A model generated the notes under the pieces. It had not been told where the DNA came from and ran no database searches. It was given only the letters and a program-made list of their open reading frames with translations. Shown in pieces: positions 32,588 through 40,755 of a stretch of 64,000 nt of DNA. Where the stretch lies: contig NZ_CABVLY010000019.1 of assembly GCF_902498995.1 (NCBI RefSeq), positions 62,001 through 126,000 of the forward strand. Reading direction: 5' to 3'. Numbering within the stretch: the stretch's first letter is position 1; each line of letters starts with the position of its first letter. The DNA comes from Burkholderia anthina (GTDB lineage Bacteria; Pseudomonadota; Gammaproteobacteria; Burkholderiales; Burkholderiaceae). Both the position numbers and the translations under genes were made by a program.

Positions 32588-33577
32588 TTATGAGCGGCCG
32601 ATTTTCTTGACGGCCTCGGCAAGCCGATCCGTCACAAGGTGCGCGTATCGCTTGGTCGACGTGGTCGTCTTGTGGCCGAGCACGCCGGCTACCGTGTAGA
32701 GGTCAATCCCACCGTTGATCATTTCCGAAGCAGCGCTGTGCCGGAGGTCGTGAAACCGGACGTCGATGTGGCCCGATTTCCTCCGGGCTTTTATCCACTC
32801 GTCCTTTACTTTCCACGGTGGAACGTCGAATTTCACGCGCCGAGCGACGACGGCAATGCGCGGGTGAATGGGGATCAGTCTGGGGCGCCCATTTTTTGTC
32901 CTGCCGAGGGAGAATCCATCTCTCGTCGGGATGGCCCGCAGAATTTCGCTCATTCTCATTCCGGAGTAGAACGCGACGCGGATTGCAGCACGGGTTTGTC
33001 GGTGCGTGCATGCCTTGGCGATCTGTAGCATTTCGCGACGGCCTTTGTAAAGGTGACGCTCCTCCGACTGTTTCGGTATGACCATTTTGGCAGTTTGATC
33101 GTATTCGAGCTTGCCAATCTTGTGGGCGTATTTGATCGCGGCCCGGAGATAGCCGAGCGTGTTGTGAATCGTTCCATCGGCACTCGGCTTCTTCTGATGC
33201 CCCTGACGATCAACGCTCGAGCGCATGAATCCTGCAAATTGAATCGACCAATCGTACAGGTCGAGAGCATCTTGATCTTCGTATTCGGCCGCGTACTTCG
33301 TCAGAATTTGCAGGCGAGCCTTCCGATCCTTCCATTCGGCGCCTTTGTCAGTGACGTGAATCCGGACGCACTCGCCAATTGTGACGACGGGCTTACGCGC
33401 CCCGCTTGCGACCGCATAGACCTCTACGTCCCATTGGCGGCCTAATTCGTCAGCTTCGCGCGCAGAAAGTCCCGCAGGGATGAGTTTTGTTTTACGGATG
33501 CGCGAGCCTTCAATGACGCGTTCGAACGTCCAGCGGAAGCGCCTGCGGCCATTTTTTGTGATGGTTTCGATAGGCAT
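32588..33577 (-). CDS. int: Phage tyrosine integrase
   Basis: A 329-residue site-specific recombinase. Catalytic residues are visible: Arg208 (YSGMRMSEI), His276/Arg279 (HDLRH), His302 (LGHK) and the nucleophile Tyr311 (STKRYAHL). The N-terminal arm-binding region (residues 1-60) and core-binding domain (65-165) precede the catalytic domain. It is the last gene of the leftward phage operon and abuts selC, so it should integrate the phage into tRNA-Sec. Confidence 0.95.
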   Translation of the reverse strand: MPIETITKNGRRRFRWTFERVIEGSRIRKTKLIPAGLSAREADELGRQWDVEVYAVASGARKPVVTIGECVRIHVTDKGAEWKDRKARLQILTKYAAEYEDQDALDLYDWSIQFAGFMRSSVDRQGHQKKPSADGTIHNTLGYLRAAIKYAHKIGKLEYDQTAKMVIPKQSEERHLYKGRREMLQIAKACTHRQTRAAIRVAFYSGMRMSEILRAIPTRDGFSLGRTKNGRPRLIPIHPRIAVVARRVKFDVPPWKVKDEWIKARRKSGHIDVRFHDLRHSAASEMINGGIDLYTVAGVLGHKTTTSTKRYAHLVTDRLAEAVKKIGRS

Positions 33578-33750
33578 GATGCGAGGTACCTGTATAGCGA
33601 ATCGAGATCGTAGACGTGGGTTTTGTGCCCCAACTTGAATCGTTGTATAACCGTACAGCTTCGGTCGATGCGGCTGATGTTCTGGTAGGGGACGCCGAGG
33701 ACCGCTGCGGCCTCCTTAGCGCTCACGCGCTTGCCTTTGGATAGGTCCAT
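33442..33750 (-). CDS. xis: Excisionase / HTH directionality factor
   Basis: A 102-residue basic protein with a helix-turn-helix (VSAKEAAAVLGVPYQNISRID, about residues 9-28) and a wing-like KTHVYDLDSLYRYL. The start at 33750 is internal to a longer open frame and gives a compact HTH protein. It overlaps the start of int by 136 bp in another frame, as xis and int overlap in lambda. The excisionase role is inferred from fold type and position. Confidence 0.65.
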   Translation of the reverse strand: MDLSKGKRVSAKEAAAVLGVPYQNISRIDRSCTVIQRFKLGHKTHVYDLDSLYRYLASCLSKPSQKMAAGASAGRSNASLKARASVKQNSSLRDFLRAKLTN

Positions 33751-33787
33751 GCTGCGATCCTCTGGTCTAAAAAGGGGTTTTGAACTG

Positions 33788-33997
33788 ATGCAGAAGAAAT
33801 TCTTGATGCGCGGGTACGAGATGAACTGCGAGCCGCGCGTGACGGAGGACGGCAAGTACGCCGCCCAGGTAGAGGTAACGAAGTTGGGATTCAGCCGGGA
33901 GGCTGCTTTCCGGAAGCTCGGCGAGTTCGACACAGAGGCCGAAGCGGTCGCCTACGCGAAGAATTTTTCGGAAGAGTGGCTTAGTCGATACGCTTGA
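33788..33997 (+). CDS. Small phage protein, divergent from xis
   Basis: A 69-residue protein (MQKKFLMRGYEMNCEPRV...) with an alternating polar pattern ending in AVAYAKNFSEEWLSRYA. It is on the plus strand amid leftward genes, with GGGG about 12 bp before ATG 33788. It overlaps the end of the next leftward gene by 17 bp. No function is recognised. Its divergent placement beside xis could mean expression in the prophage state. Confidence 0.55.
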   Translation: MQKKFLMRGYEMNCEPRVTEDGKYAAQVEVTKLGFSREAAFRKLGEFDTEAEAVAYAKNFSEEWLSRYA

Positions 33998-34631
33998 ATT
34001 CGATCACCCATACCCACGGGTTTGCATCCCAGCCGTGCCCGCGCGCGGCGTTGAGGCCGTCCCACAGGTAATGAAAGGCGCGGATGCTGGGCGGCCGGTA
34101 GGCGCCGGCGCAGTAACCGCGCATGTGGTGTTCTTCGATCATCACGCCTTCAGCGCGCGCGTCGGCCTCGCTGATCGACTGCAGGCGCTCAGCGCGCACG
34201 CCAGTGATCTCGAGCGTGATGCGGGCCATCGAGCGGGGCATGTGGATGGCGGGGCGCCTGCGTAGCTCGTACGGCTCTATGTAGTCGGGATCATCCGATT
34301 CTCCCCAGCCCCATGCCGAAGCGTGAGCGCCTTCATCTGATTCGACGTACACCGGGCCAACCCAGCCATTACGCTCGACGTCGTACGTGGTCTCGCGCAC
34401 CCACAGACGGTCACCGAGCTGGCCGTGCGGGCAGAACTGCAGCATGTCGCGGATGCACCATTGGTCAGCCGGCTGCATGCCGCGCGCCGGCTTGCGCTCC
34501 CAATAGGCACCACCGACCCAACCGCTTTGTTCGATTGGTTGCGGCTTCATCACGCGGCGCGTCTGCGTCTTCCGGCCTTCGAGGATGGCGCGCACCATCG
34601 GGGCGTTAAATAGAATAGGGCGTTCCTTCAT
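33981..34631 (-). CDS. ASCH/PUA-like phage protein
   Basis: A 216-residue protein opening KERPILFNAPMVRAILEGRKTQTRR, a signature of a phage protein family related to the ASCH (PUA-like) RNA/nucleotide-binding fold. The trait GDRLWVRET and the end WVWVIEFKRI are typical. The biochemical role in phages is unknown. It overlaps the upstream gene by 4 bp (ATGA). Confidence 0.75.
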   Translation of the reverse strand: MKERPILFNAPMVRAILEGRKTQTRRVMKPQPIEQSGWVGGAYWERKPARGMQPADQWCIRDMLQFCPHGQLGDRLWVRETTYDVERNGWVGPVYVESDEGAHASAWGWGESDDPDYIEPYELRRRPAIHMPRSMARITLEITGVRAERLQSISEADARAEGVMIEEHHMRGYCAGAYRPPSIRAFHYLWDGLNAARGHGWDANPWVWVIEFKRID

Positions 34632-34960
34632 TTTCCCCTCGTGGTCATAGCGAACTTGACGCGGCGGCTGATCTCGCGATCGTAGCCGGCGAGCGTGGAT
34701 TGCAGGTTGGGTGCGAGCCGCGGCCCGGCGGCCGGCGTGTCGAGTGGTGCGCGCGGTGCGGCGATCGGCGTCAGCTCATACGCGGTGTCGGTCGTGACGC
34801 GCCGATCAATCCGGATGCGGCCGGCATAGAACAGCGTATCGAGGAAGCTCTGCACGAACGCCGTCGACGTCTGGAGTTCGGCTGCGATCTGCCGCGCGGT
34901 GTGCGTGCCCTTCGCGAGAACGCCGACCACCTCTGTGCTGTTGATGCGGCGGCTAGACAT
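34628..34960 (-). CDS. Small winged-helix phage protein
   Basis: A 110-residue protein (MSSRRINSTEVVGVLAK...) with an HTH-like segment TARQIAAELQTSTAFVQSFLDTL and a wing. A longer open frame exists upstream, but the start at 34960 follows GGGAGAC. The C-terminal half is Pro/Ala-rich. It is probably a DNA-binding regulator; no specific function is recognised. Confidence 0.65.
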   Translation of the reverse strand: MSSRRINSTEVVGVLAKGTHTARQIAAELQTSTAFVQSFLDTLFYAGRIRIDRRVTTDTAYELTPIAAPRAPLDTPAAGPRLAPNLQSTLAGYDREISRRVKFAMTTRGK

Positions 34961-34961
34961 G

Positions 34962-35351
34962 TCAGTCTCCCTTCCCACCATTGGGGGTGGCCTTGAGTGC
35001 GAGATACAGCGCGCGGATCGGATCGCAAAGACCATTCGCTCGGACATCATCGTTATGTTCATCGCAGGGGTGAACACGCACATCGTCAAGAGCATTACGA
35101 ACTACGACGCGCGCTGCGGAGATGATCGCCTCCCTGTCGGGAGTGGTGCGGCGGTTCCATGCTGCAATAACCCACGCGCGGCCTTCTGGCGTGTGTGGCG
35201 CCTGAAGCATGTGGTCGGCATCAAGCGCACATTCATCGTCGTGGAGCGCCTTCAGTCTCCACCAATCCAGCCCGATTTTTTCGACCGTGGCCTTGGCTCC
35301 GCAGAACGGGCACGGCAGCAGTTCCGTCAGCATGTCATCGGTGATATTCAT
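34962..35351 (-). CDS. Lar-like zinc-ribbon protein (first copy)
   Basis: A 129-residue protein whose N-terminus TELLPCPFCGAKA and later AWVIAAWNRR match the Lar restriction-alleviation/zinc-ribbon family of phages. Lar of Rac helps DNA escape type I restriction; here that role is inferred. The start at 35351 overlaps the upstream stop. Two further proteins with the same N-terminal module are encoded at 38642 and 40346. Confidence 0.7.
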   Translation of the reverse strand: MNITDDMLTELLPCPFCGAKATVEKIGLDWWRLKALHDDECALDADHMLQAPHTPEGRAWVIAAWNRRTTPDREAIISAARVVVRNALDDVRVHPCDEHNDDVRANGLCDPIRALYLALKATPNGGKGD

Positions 35352-35539
35352 GATGGGTCTCCGGAGGCTTCTGCATGCACATGCCACATTCCAGCGCTAC
35401 GCGGCTTTCCATCGCGAGAAACGTGAAACGCCAATTGCGCGGCGACGACATTGCGGATTTGTCGAATGTCTTCGGCGTCGCCACGCCAAAACACGCTGTC
35501 ACCGAGAATTTCGTTTTTTACTTCCACGATGATCTTCAT
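35348..35539 (-). CDS. Hypothetical phage protein, 63 aa
   Basis: A short protein (MKIIVEVKNEILGDSVFWRG...) translationally coupled to its neighbours by ATGA overlaps on both sides. No motif is recognised. Confidence 0.6.
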   Translation of the reverse strand: MKIIVEVKNEILGDSVFWRGDAEDIRQIRNVVAAQLAFHVSRDGKPRSAGMWHVHAEASGDPS

Positions 35540-35844
35540 GATTTGCTCCGGTTGAGGGCGTAGAGCTTGGTGTCGTAAGGCAGCTTCTGGATTGCCGCCT
35601 GCTTGAGCAAGACTTCACGCTCCCCGAACGCTTCCGGATCGCCGTATGCGCTAACGACGACAGCCACCGGCTCCCCGCAAGCCTTTGCCAGTACGGCGGA
35701 TTCGATGGCTCGGGCGAACTGTTCGAGCGTCAACATTCCGAACGTATATCGCCGCATGCACGGACTTTGCGCATGGACGTACGTCATGCAGATGCGGTGT
35801 GCGAGTTCTTCAACTTCCTCGCGCGACAGAATAGGTTCGGTCAT
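35536..35844 (-). CDS. Hypothetical phage protein, 102 aa
   Basis: It opens MTEPILSREEVEELAHRICM and has an alpha-helical N-terminus, then a beta-rich segment EPVAVVVSAYGDPEAF. It overlaps both neighbours by 4 bp. No function is recognised. Confidence 0.6.
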   Translation of the reverse strand: MTEPILSREEVEELAHRICMTYVHAQSPCMRRYTFGMLTLEQFARAIESAVLAKACGEPVAVVVSAYGDPEAFGEREVLLKQAAIQKLPYDTKLYALNRSKS

Positions 35845-36077
35845 GATGGGTCTCCAGCGCGAATCCAGCCCTTGCCGGTCGCCTTGATGTGACCGGCCTT
35901 GCGCAGCGCCTGGAGACGACGATCGAGAATGCGTTTCGCCATGTCATAGAGCGGTTGAGCGGTTGCAATACGCTCTGCTTCGATGCGCGTGTATCCCGTG
36001 GCGATCGAACCGGAAGAATGACGGCCGCTATCAATCGAAGCCAGAATCAGCGCGTCGAGTTTTTCGTATTTGGTCAT
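35841..36077 (-). CDS. Small HTH-like phage protein, 78 aa
   Basis: It begins MTKYEKLDALILASIDSGRH and contains YDMAKRILDRRLQALRKAGHI, a winged-helix-like recognition segment ending KATGKGWI. The start at 36077 follows AGGAGAAGG. It may be a small DNA-binding protein. Confidence 0.6.
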   Translation of the reverse strand: MTKYEKLDALILASIDSGRHSSGSIATGYTRIEAERIATAQPLYDMAKRILDRRLQALRKAGHIKATGKGWIRAGDPS

Positions 36078-36589
36078 TGGCCTTCTCCTGCGCGGGCGGC
36101 GTCGTACTTGGCCCTGGCCTTGCGATAGTGTTCCTCGCAGCAGAAGCCTTGTCCCATCCACAGCGATGACGAAGGATTTCCGCAGAAGCACGTCGGCAAC
36201 GGGTTCGCCTGATTGGCGTTGAACCAGAACTGAGCATGCTTGCCGTGCGGCGCGTCGAAGTCCGGCAGATGACCGGGGCCTTCAAGGGTGTTGACGATCC
36301 AGCTCAGGGCCGCCTTGGCGCCCTTACCATGCTGCCACTCGATGATCGCGGACTGCATCGCGACGGTCTGGTCGTGGATGATGTCCGACAGCGTTTTGAT
36401 GAGCCGCTTCGTCTTGTCGTCCACCACCTCGGCGCGCGGCTCCGGCTGCTGATCGGCGAGGAGGGCGCGAGCGAATGCAATTACGTCGGCACGGTCGCGA
36501 AATTCCCACCATTCATCGACGCCGGGGTGCGAAGCGTGATGCTTCTCTGCGATGGAGAGGATCTGCTCATCCGTCAGCGTCTTATTCAT
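36074..36589 (-). CDS. Hypothetical phage protein with a C-terminal zinc-binding motif
   Basis: 171 residues from the start at 36589 (MNKTLTDEQILSIAEKH). The N-terminal half is the helical 'EQILSIAEKH...DVIAFARALLA' unit common in Burkholderia phage early genes. The C-terminus has CFCGNPSS..GFCCEEHY, a likely zinc site. No function is known. Confidence 0.65.
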   Translation of the reverse strand: MNKTLTDEQILSIAEKHHASHPGVDEWWEFRDRADVIAFARALLADQQPEPRAEVVDDKTKRLIKTLSDIIHDQTVAMQSAIIEWQHGKGAKAALSWIVNTLEGPGHLPDFDAPHGKHAQFWFNANQANPLPTCFCGNPSSSLWMGQGFCCEEHYRKARAKYDAARAGEGQ

Positions 36590-36872
36590 GCTTGGCTCCA
36601 TCCAATTCGAGGCTGCGCACGATTCGCGAGCGAAGGTCGCGGAAATAGGTGCGACGTGCGGTGCGGCGTTGCTTGGCATTGCCGCTGTGCCACGTATCGT
36701 CCGCGTGATATTCGACGAATTCGTCGAGGTTGCAGGCCGGGCACGGAATGTCTCCACCGTTGTAAAGCGGACCGCCCGGCTCATCGCAACTATCCTCGTC
36801 CCACAGGTAGCCGTCGATGCAACAAGCGTCCGAGTATCGTGCACCGAAGTGCGAACCCGAGTAGTTACACAT
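36582..36872 (-). CDS. Cys-rich hypothetical phage protein, 96 aa
   Basis: It starts MCNYSGSHFGARYSDACC and contains PCPACNLDEFVEYH, a zinc-ribbon-like pair. The C-terminus is basic and helical (RRTARRTYFRDLRSRIVRSL). It overlaps both neighbours by 8 bp. Function unknown. Confidence 0.6.
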   Translation of the reverse strand: MCNYSGSHFGARYSDACCIDGYLWDEDSCDEPGGPLYNGGDIPCPACNLDEFVEYHADDTWHSGNAKQRRTARRTYFRDLRSRIVRSLELDGAKHE

Positions 36873-37107
36873 GGTTGGCCCCTTTGTTGAGCTTGTACTT
36901 CCGGTTCTTGCTGATCGTGCAATGCTCCCCCGAGAAGTAGTCGAGCAAGTCAGCCTCGCAATGAATCGGACACTCGATGAGATACCGGTTCTTCAGTTCG
37001 GAGAGCACGCGGGCCTCGGGAACGCATTCCTTCAAATCGCTGATCATGCTGGCGTTCCACGAGTCGGCAGCATCGTGCACGATGACGACGTATTGTTCAG
37101 TCGGCAT
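36865..37107 (-). CDS. Hypothetical phage protein, 80 aa
   Basis: It begins MPTEQYVVIVHDAADSWNAS and reads as a small alpha/beta protein ending in a Lys/Asn-rich tail. It overlaps its neighbours by 8 and 11 bp. No family is recognised. Confidence 0.6.
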   Translation of the reverse strand: MPTEQYVVIVHDAADSWNASMISDLKECVPEARVLSELKNRYLIECPIHCEADLLDYFSGEHCTISKNRKYKLNKGANHV

Positions 37108-37885
37108 GCTTGTCTCCCTCGAGAAGGGCGATCACGCCATATCCACGATCCTGCAATTCCTTCAACAGGCTGAGTCCGTGATCAATGGGATCGCCGCCGG
37201 CCTTTGCCGCGCGACAAGCCTCGCCGAGTCGCCACGCTCCGACGTTATCGGGCTGATTCACGTACGTCAGGACGCCGCGCTGCTCGTCCGTCAGCCCCTG
37301 CCGAGTGGCGACCTGCGCGGGCGGGGCGGTGTAGAGCGCGATGGTTCGCGTCGGCTTCATTCCGTTCCACGAGCGCGGCGAAAACTCGCGATGCAGGCCG
37401 AAGTGGCTGTCGTATTCGTACACGTAGAGATACGGCATAGTCGCCGCCTCTTGCCCCGCTGCCGCTGCTGGCTGCGATGCTGCCGCGCGCGAACCCCGAG
37501 CGGGCGGGACGTCGAGTGCGGTGAGCACATCTTCCAGTGCGGTGTTGTAGCCGAATCGATACTGAGATTCGGGTTCGTCGGTGGGGCCAAGCTCGTCTTT
37601 CGGCCATGCCTCGAACATTCCAAGCACGCGCTCGACCAGAGCCGCCCGCTCGTCTGCCGGCGCTGCCGCTGCATCTGCGGAGGGTTCGTCGCCGCCCCAT
37701 ACCGGGAATTCGCCGGCCTTCAGCCGATAGACGCCCTTGAAGTCCGGGCGCATGCGTTCAGCCGGGCCAAGGTCGCACCAGAAGGTGCCGCCCTCGTAGC
37801 GGTATTCGATGGACGGCTGCACCGCTCCCGCCACATCAGTGCGAGGGGCGCGGGAAAAGGCGTCCCGGGATTTATCATTCGACAT
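37097..37885 (-). CDS. Mosaic phage early protein, 262 aa
   Basis: Opens MSNDKSRDAFSRAPRTDVAG. It contains linker modules also found in its neighbours: the APRTDVAGAVQP segment (compare LAPRTGVAGAVPE in the 39418 gene) and SADAAAAPADERAALV (compare PADERSVL in the 40346 gene). The second half (PYLYVYEYDSHFGLHREF...) and third part (ATRQGLTDEQRGVLTYV) look like separate units. No enzymatic motif is seen. It overlaps both neighbours. Confidence 0.6.
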   Translation of the reverse strand: MSNDKSRDAFSRAPRTDVAGAVQPSIEYRYEGGTFWCDLGPAERMRPDFKGVYRLKAGEFPVWGGDEPSADAAAAPADERAALVERVLGMFEAWPKDELGPTDEPESQYRFGYNTALEDVLTALDVPPARGSRAAASQPAAAAGQEAATMPYLYVYEYDSHFGLHREFSPRSWNGMKPTRTIALYTAPPAQVATRQGLTDEQRGVLTYVNQPDNVGAWRLGEACRAAKAGGDPIDHGLSLLKELQDRGYGVIALLEGDKHAD

Positions 37886-38645
37886 GGCTTTCTCCTTCTA
37901 GGACGAATTCGGCTTGAATCGGCGCGATTTTTCGCACCCAAAATGTCGGTGCTTGATGCGCCTCAATCCGCTCACGCATCACCTGCGCGCGAGCCTCTTT
38001 TGTTGCCGGCGTGTACGGCCCGCGCCACTTGCTGTCGATGCCGACGTTCTGGCCGATGTTCGTACTGTCTGCGCTCGCGAACGGGAAACGCGTGAACACG
38101 TCAGGATTGAGCATTCGCAGTCCATGGATCTTGCAGATCGGGCGCCCATGCTTATCGCAAAGGACATCCATCGCCTCGGCCATACGCCGATACCAAAGCG
38201 GGGTGCCGACGGTCGCGTACTCGCCAGAGCTGCCGAGGCATATCCGAGGCCATGCAAATGCCAGGCGTTCGAGACGCTCCAGGCTTTCGTGCAGGTGCCA
38301 TACCGGCGCGCCGACCCAGGGGGCGGTTTCGTGCCATGGCCATTCGTTCAGCAATGCATCGTTTGCATGTTCATCGCCGTCGATCACGTCGGGGATGACT
38401 GCGAAGTCGAAGGACGGATAGCGATTCAGTTCGCCTACCCATGCGTAGTACGGCTTCCAGTTTGTGACCGGCGCACCACTGCGCCATGCCGAGAACGCGC
38501 CGTTATCGACCGCGAATGTCTGGGCCACTTCAAGCGCTAGGCCGAGTTGTTCCGGATGCTGAAACGATACGAAAGCATGTCCGCCAGAGATGGCTCGCGC
38601 GGCGGCCGTCGCGGGCGTGATCGGTGTGCCGTGGTAATGGATCAT
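37875..38645 (-). CDS. TGT/DpdA-like protein (possible DNA guanine transglycosylase fold)
   Basis: 256 residues with motifs in the order expected for a tRNA-guanine-transglycosylase-type barrel. They are AVDNGAFSAW (about 45-54), FAVIPDVIDGD (about 80-90), WHLHESLERL, ICLGSSGEY, KIHGLRML and FASADSTNIG (about 190-199). DpdA-type proteins swap DNA guanine for 7-deazaguanine in phages and islands, and they show comparable DSGAF, PD, HGL and DST motifs. No preQ0-making genes are in the window, so host precursor would be needed. It lies in an operon with three methyltransferases. The fold call is by motif resemblance only. Confidence 0.45.
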   Translation of the reverse strand: MIHYHGTPITPATAAARAISGGHAFVSFQHPEQLGLALEVAQTFAVDNGAFSAWRSGAPVTNWKPYYAWVGELNRYPSFDFAVIPDVIDGDEHANDALLNEWPWHETAPWVGAPVWHLHESLERLERLAFAWPRICLGSSGEYATVGTPLWYRRMAEAMDVLCDKHGRPICKIHGLRMLNPDVFTRFPFASADSTNIGQNVGIDSKWRGPYTPATKEARAQVMRERIEAHQAPTFWVRKIAPIQAEFVLEGESHVE

Positions 38646-39421
38646 CGTTCAAGCGCCGCAAGCACGTACTTCATCTCGACGCCTTTCTCGAAGACCGTCG
38701 AACCTACGATAATGCGTTGCGTGATGCGGGTATTGAACATAGCCCGTTCATCCGCCCCATTGCCCGTGCCTTCGAGCGGGGCGGAGGGTGCGGGCCGCTC
38801 GAAGGCTGCCAGATCAACATCTGCAATGCTTCCTTGCTCGGCCGTCCATGTGTCCTCTTTTCCGCGGGTTTCGATGGACGCGACGCCAATCGTCGCGACA
38901 TCGGCCGGACGCCAACTGCAATAGCAGGCATGGCACCGATGCGAACGATGCGGCGGATTCGTCCAGCTAACCTCCATGCGTGTCGATAAGCCCGCGTCAT
39001 ACTCGTGCTCTTCCGGCGCATCGATGTGCTGCTCACCGCAACGTGGGCAGAACAGCAGCATCGGGATCGGCGCTGCTTCGTGCTGCTCGACAGGTGCGGC
39101 TATCGCGTCTGCGGCGATTTTCCGCATGTTGAGCGCATCCATGTTGGCCGGATCGGTAATCGGAAATTCGGCGATCGTTTTCAGCGCATCAGCGCTCATC
39201 GTCTCGACAGGTGCGCGGGCGTTCCACGCAGCGATTGCGCCGCGCTTGGACGCTTCATGATTGCCAGTCGGAGACTGCAAGCGAGGCCCTTCGCCGGAGC
39301 ATGTATCGCACAGCACGAAGTAGTCGATGTGGTCGCTATTGAGCGAAGCTGCCGACCCGCAGAATGGGCACGGCAGCAGGTCCGTCAGCGCATCAGCGCG
39401 GCTCTTGTCGGTGGTGGTCAT
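38642..39421 (-). CDS. Lar-like zinc-ribbon protein with extra zinc motif (second copy)
   Basis: 259 residues. The N-terminus LTDLLPCPFCGSAA with CDTCSGEG and AIAAWNAR is the Lar-like zinc ribbon. After a linker containing PVEQHEAAPIP come FCPRCGEQHID and HRCHACYCSW, a second ribbon. The segment APSAPLEGTGNGADERAMFN recurs in the 39418 gene. Probably an anti-restriction or host-modulating protein; unproven. Confidence 0.65.
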   Translation of the reverse strand: MTTTDKSRADALTDLLPCPFCGSAASLNSDHIDYFVLCDTCSGEGPRLQSPTGNHEASKRGAIAAWNARAPVETMSADALKTIAEFPITDPANMDALNMRKIAADAIAAPVEQHEAAPIPMLLFCPRCGEQHIDAPEEHEYDAGLSTRMEVSWTNPPHRSHRCHACYCSWRPADVATIGVASIETRGKEDTWTAEQGSIADVDLAAFERPAPSAPLEGTGNGADERAMFNTRITQRIIVGSTVFEKGVEMKYVLAALER

Positions 39422-39449
39422 TGGTCCCGGCCCTCCATGTCTGCCGGCG
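39366..39449. repeat. Direct repeat, copy A (gene-junction module)
   Basis: An approximately 84-bp segment spans the 5' end of the 38642 gene and the 3' end of the 39418 gene. It recurs with few differences at 40676-40755, across the junction of the 40346 and 40729 genes. It encodes the zinc-ribbon start on one side and the ADMEGRDQ end on the other. Confidence 0.8.
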
Positions 39450-40356
39450 CTGCCGCTGCATCTGCGGCTTGCGCCCGGTAAAGGTCAAGTTCGAGGCGAA
39501 GTTTCGCGGCTTCCTTGGGTAGCTTCTGGAGCGTTTCAGCGGCAGGGCGGTCAGCTTCCTCACCGAGCAGCGCCACTGCGACATTCGCGAGCACCGTGCT
39601 CAGGCGCTCGATGACGTACTTGTCCTCTGCCGCTGCATCTGCGGAGGGAGGCGTCGTGACTTGATCGAGCATTGCCCGATAGACGGCGGCGGCCGTCCAA
39701 GGACCGCCGGCTCCGACCGGAAGCGCCCAATGCCCCGCATCTTTCATGACGCCAGTCGGCTTGATCGGCACCAGCTTCCACCCCTCCGGCACCGCTCCTG
39801 CCACCCCAGTGCGAGGGGCGAGGGAGAGAACGTTAGCCGATGCGATAAGTCGATATTGCGCGCTGCATTTCGGGCACGCGGCCGACATGATGTATTTCTC
39901 TCCGCAGCCTGGGCATTCGTCAGCTTCGGGCTCCGGGCCGCGCCAGCCACACGAATATCCACATGCTGCATGGAAAGGATGCTCGTCGTTGATCCCGACA
40001 TGGCCGCATTCGACGCACTGCCGCGCCTCGACATGGATCGCTTGTTCCGCCCCATTGCCCGTACCTTCGAGCGGGGCGGAGGGTGCGGGTTGCGTGTTCG
40101 CATACTGCGGGTCGCGGAGCATCGCGCCGAGCCACGCCTGCACGTTTTCCTCGGTGACCATCTCGCCTTCGCGCTTGTCGATCAGGTAACAAGCGAAATT
40201 CTCTGCTTCGTGCTGATTGACAGGATGCAATACCTCGGCCTCGATTGCCTTGGACACGGCGAGATACAGCACGTCGTTGTCCTTCCTGCCCCATGCCTGA
40301 GTCGCCTCGTTGATGATCTCGATGCGGCGCCCGTCGGTGAGTTTGCTATTCGACAT
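39418..40356 (-). CDS. Mosaic phage early protein with zinc-ribbon core, 312 aa
   Basis: It opens MSNSKLTDGRRIEIINEATQ and has a central zinc cluster (CVECGHVGI, CGYSCGWRG, CPGCGEKYI, CPKCSAQY, about residues 112-170). The flanking modules APSAPLEGTGNGA and LAPRTGVAGAVPEGWKLVPI also occur in other Burkholderia phage early proteins and in the neighbours here. The C-terminus is helical and ends AADMEGRDQ, as does the 40729 product. Function unknown. Confidence 0.6.
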   Translation of the reverse strand: MSNSKLTDGRRIEIINEATQAWGRKDNDVLYLAVSKAIEAEVLHPVNQHEAENFACYLIDKREGEMVTEENVQAWLGAMLRDPQYANTQPAPSAPLEGTGNGAEQAIHVEARQCVECGHVGINDEHPFHAACGYSCGWRGPEPEADECPGCGEKYIMSAACPKCSAQYRLIASANVLSLAPRTGVAGAVPEGWKLVPIKPTGVMKDAGHWALPVGAGGPWTAAAVYRAMLDQVTTPPSADAAAEDKYVIERLSTVLANVAVALLGEEADRPAAETLQKLPKEAAKLRLELDLYRAQAADAAAAPADMEGRDQ

Positions 40357-40732
40357 TTATGATCTCCTTCGATGCAGCCAGGACGCGGCGAGCCTTCTCG
40401 ATCGCGGGGTGATATTTCTTGTGCCAGAAGTGGAAATCGTCTGAGCCCGCAAATGCTTGCAAAGCCTCGATAGCCAAATTCAGCACGGAGCGCTCGTCGG
40501 CCGGCGCTGCTTCGTGCTGCTCGACAGGGGATGCGGAGACCCGACGGTTCCACTGTCGTACGGCGACAGCTTGGTCGTACCAGAACGTCGCGATCCGGCA
40601 CGATCCGCATTCGACCTGCACACGGCCAAAGAAGGGGCCGTCGCCCGTCATGATTTGTGCAGCATGACCGCAATGCGGGCACGGCAGCAGGTCCGTCAGC
40701 GCATTAGTGCGGCTATGGTTGGTGGTGGTCAT
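40346..40732 (-). CDS. Lar-like zinc-ribbon protein (third copy)
   Basis: 128 residues beginning MTTTNHSRTNALTDLLPCPHCG, with CGSCRIATFWY and VRQWNRRV completing a Lar-type ribbon. The linker PVEQHEAAPADERSVLNLA is shared with neighbouring genes. The C-terminal helix (ALQAFAGSDDFHFWHKKYH) is unique to it. An anti-restriction role is inferred from the family. Confidence 0.68.
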   Translation of the reverse strand: MTTTNHSRTNALTDLLPCPHCGHAAQIMTGDGPFFGRVQVECGSCRIATFWYDQAVAVRQWNRRVSASPVEQHEAAPADERSVLNLAIEALQAFAGSDDFHFWHKKYHPAIEKARRVLAASKEIINVE

Positions 40733-40755
40733 TGGTCCCGGCCCTCCATGTCTGC
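40676..40755. repeat. Direct repeat, copy B (gene-junction module)
   Basis: Near-identical to 39366-39449, including GGTGGTGGTCATTGGTCCCG and the following CCCTCCATGTCTGCCG. It marks a duplication of the 'zinc-ribbon start / ADMEGRDQ end' junction. Confidence 0.8.

Noticed and set aside
33442..33750. Overlap of xis with int as a frameshift in one gene
   Set aside because: Both proteins are complete with their own domains and starts; such overlap is known for xis/int.
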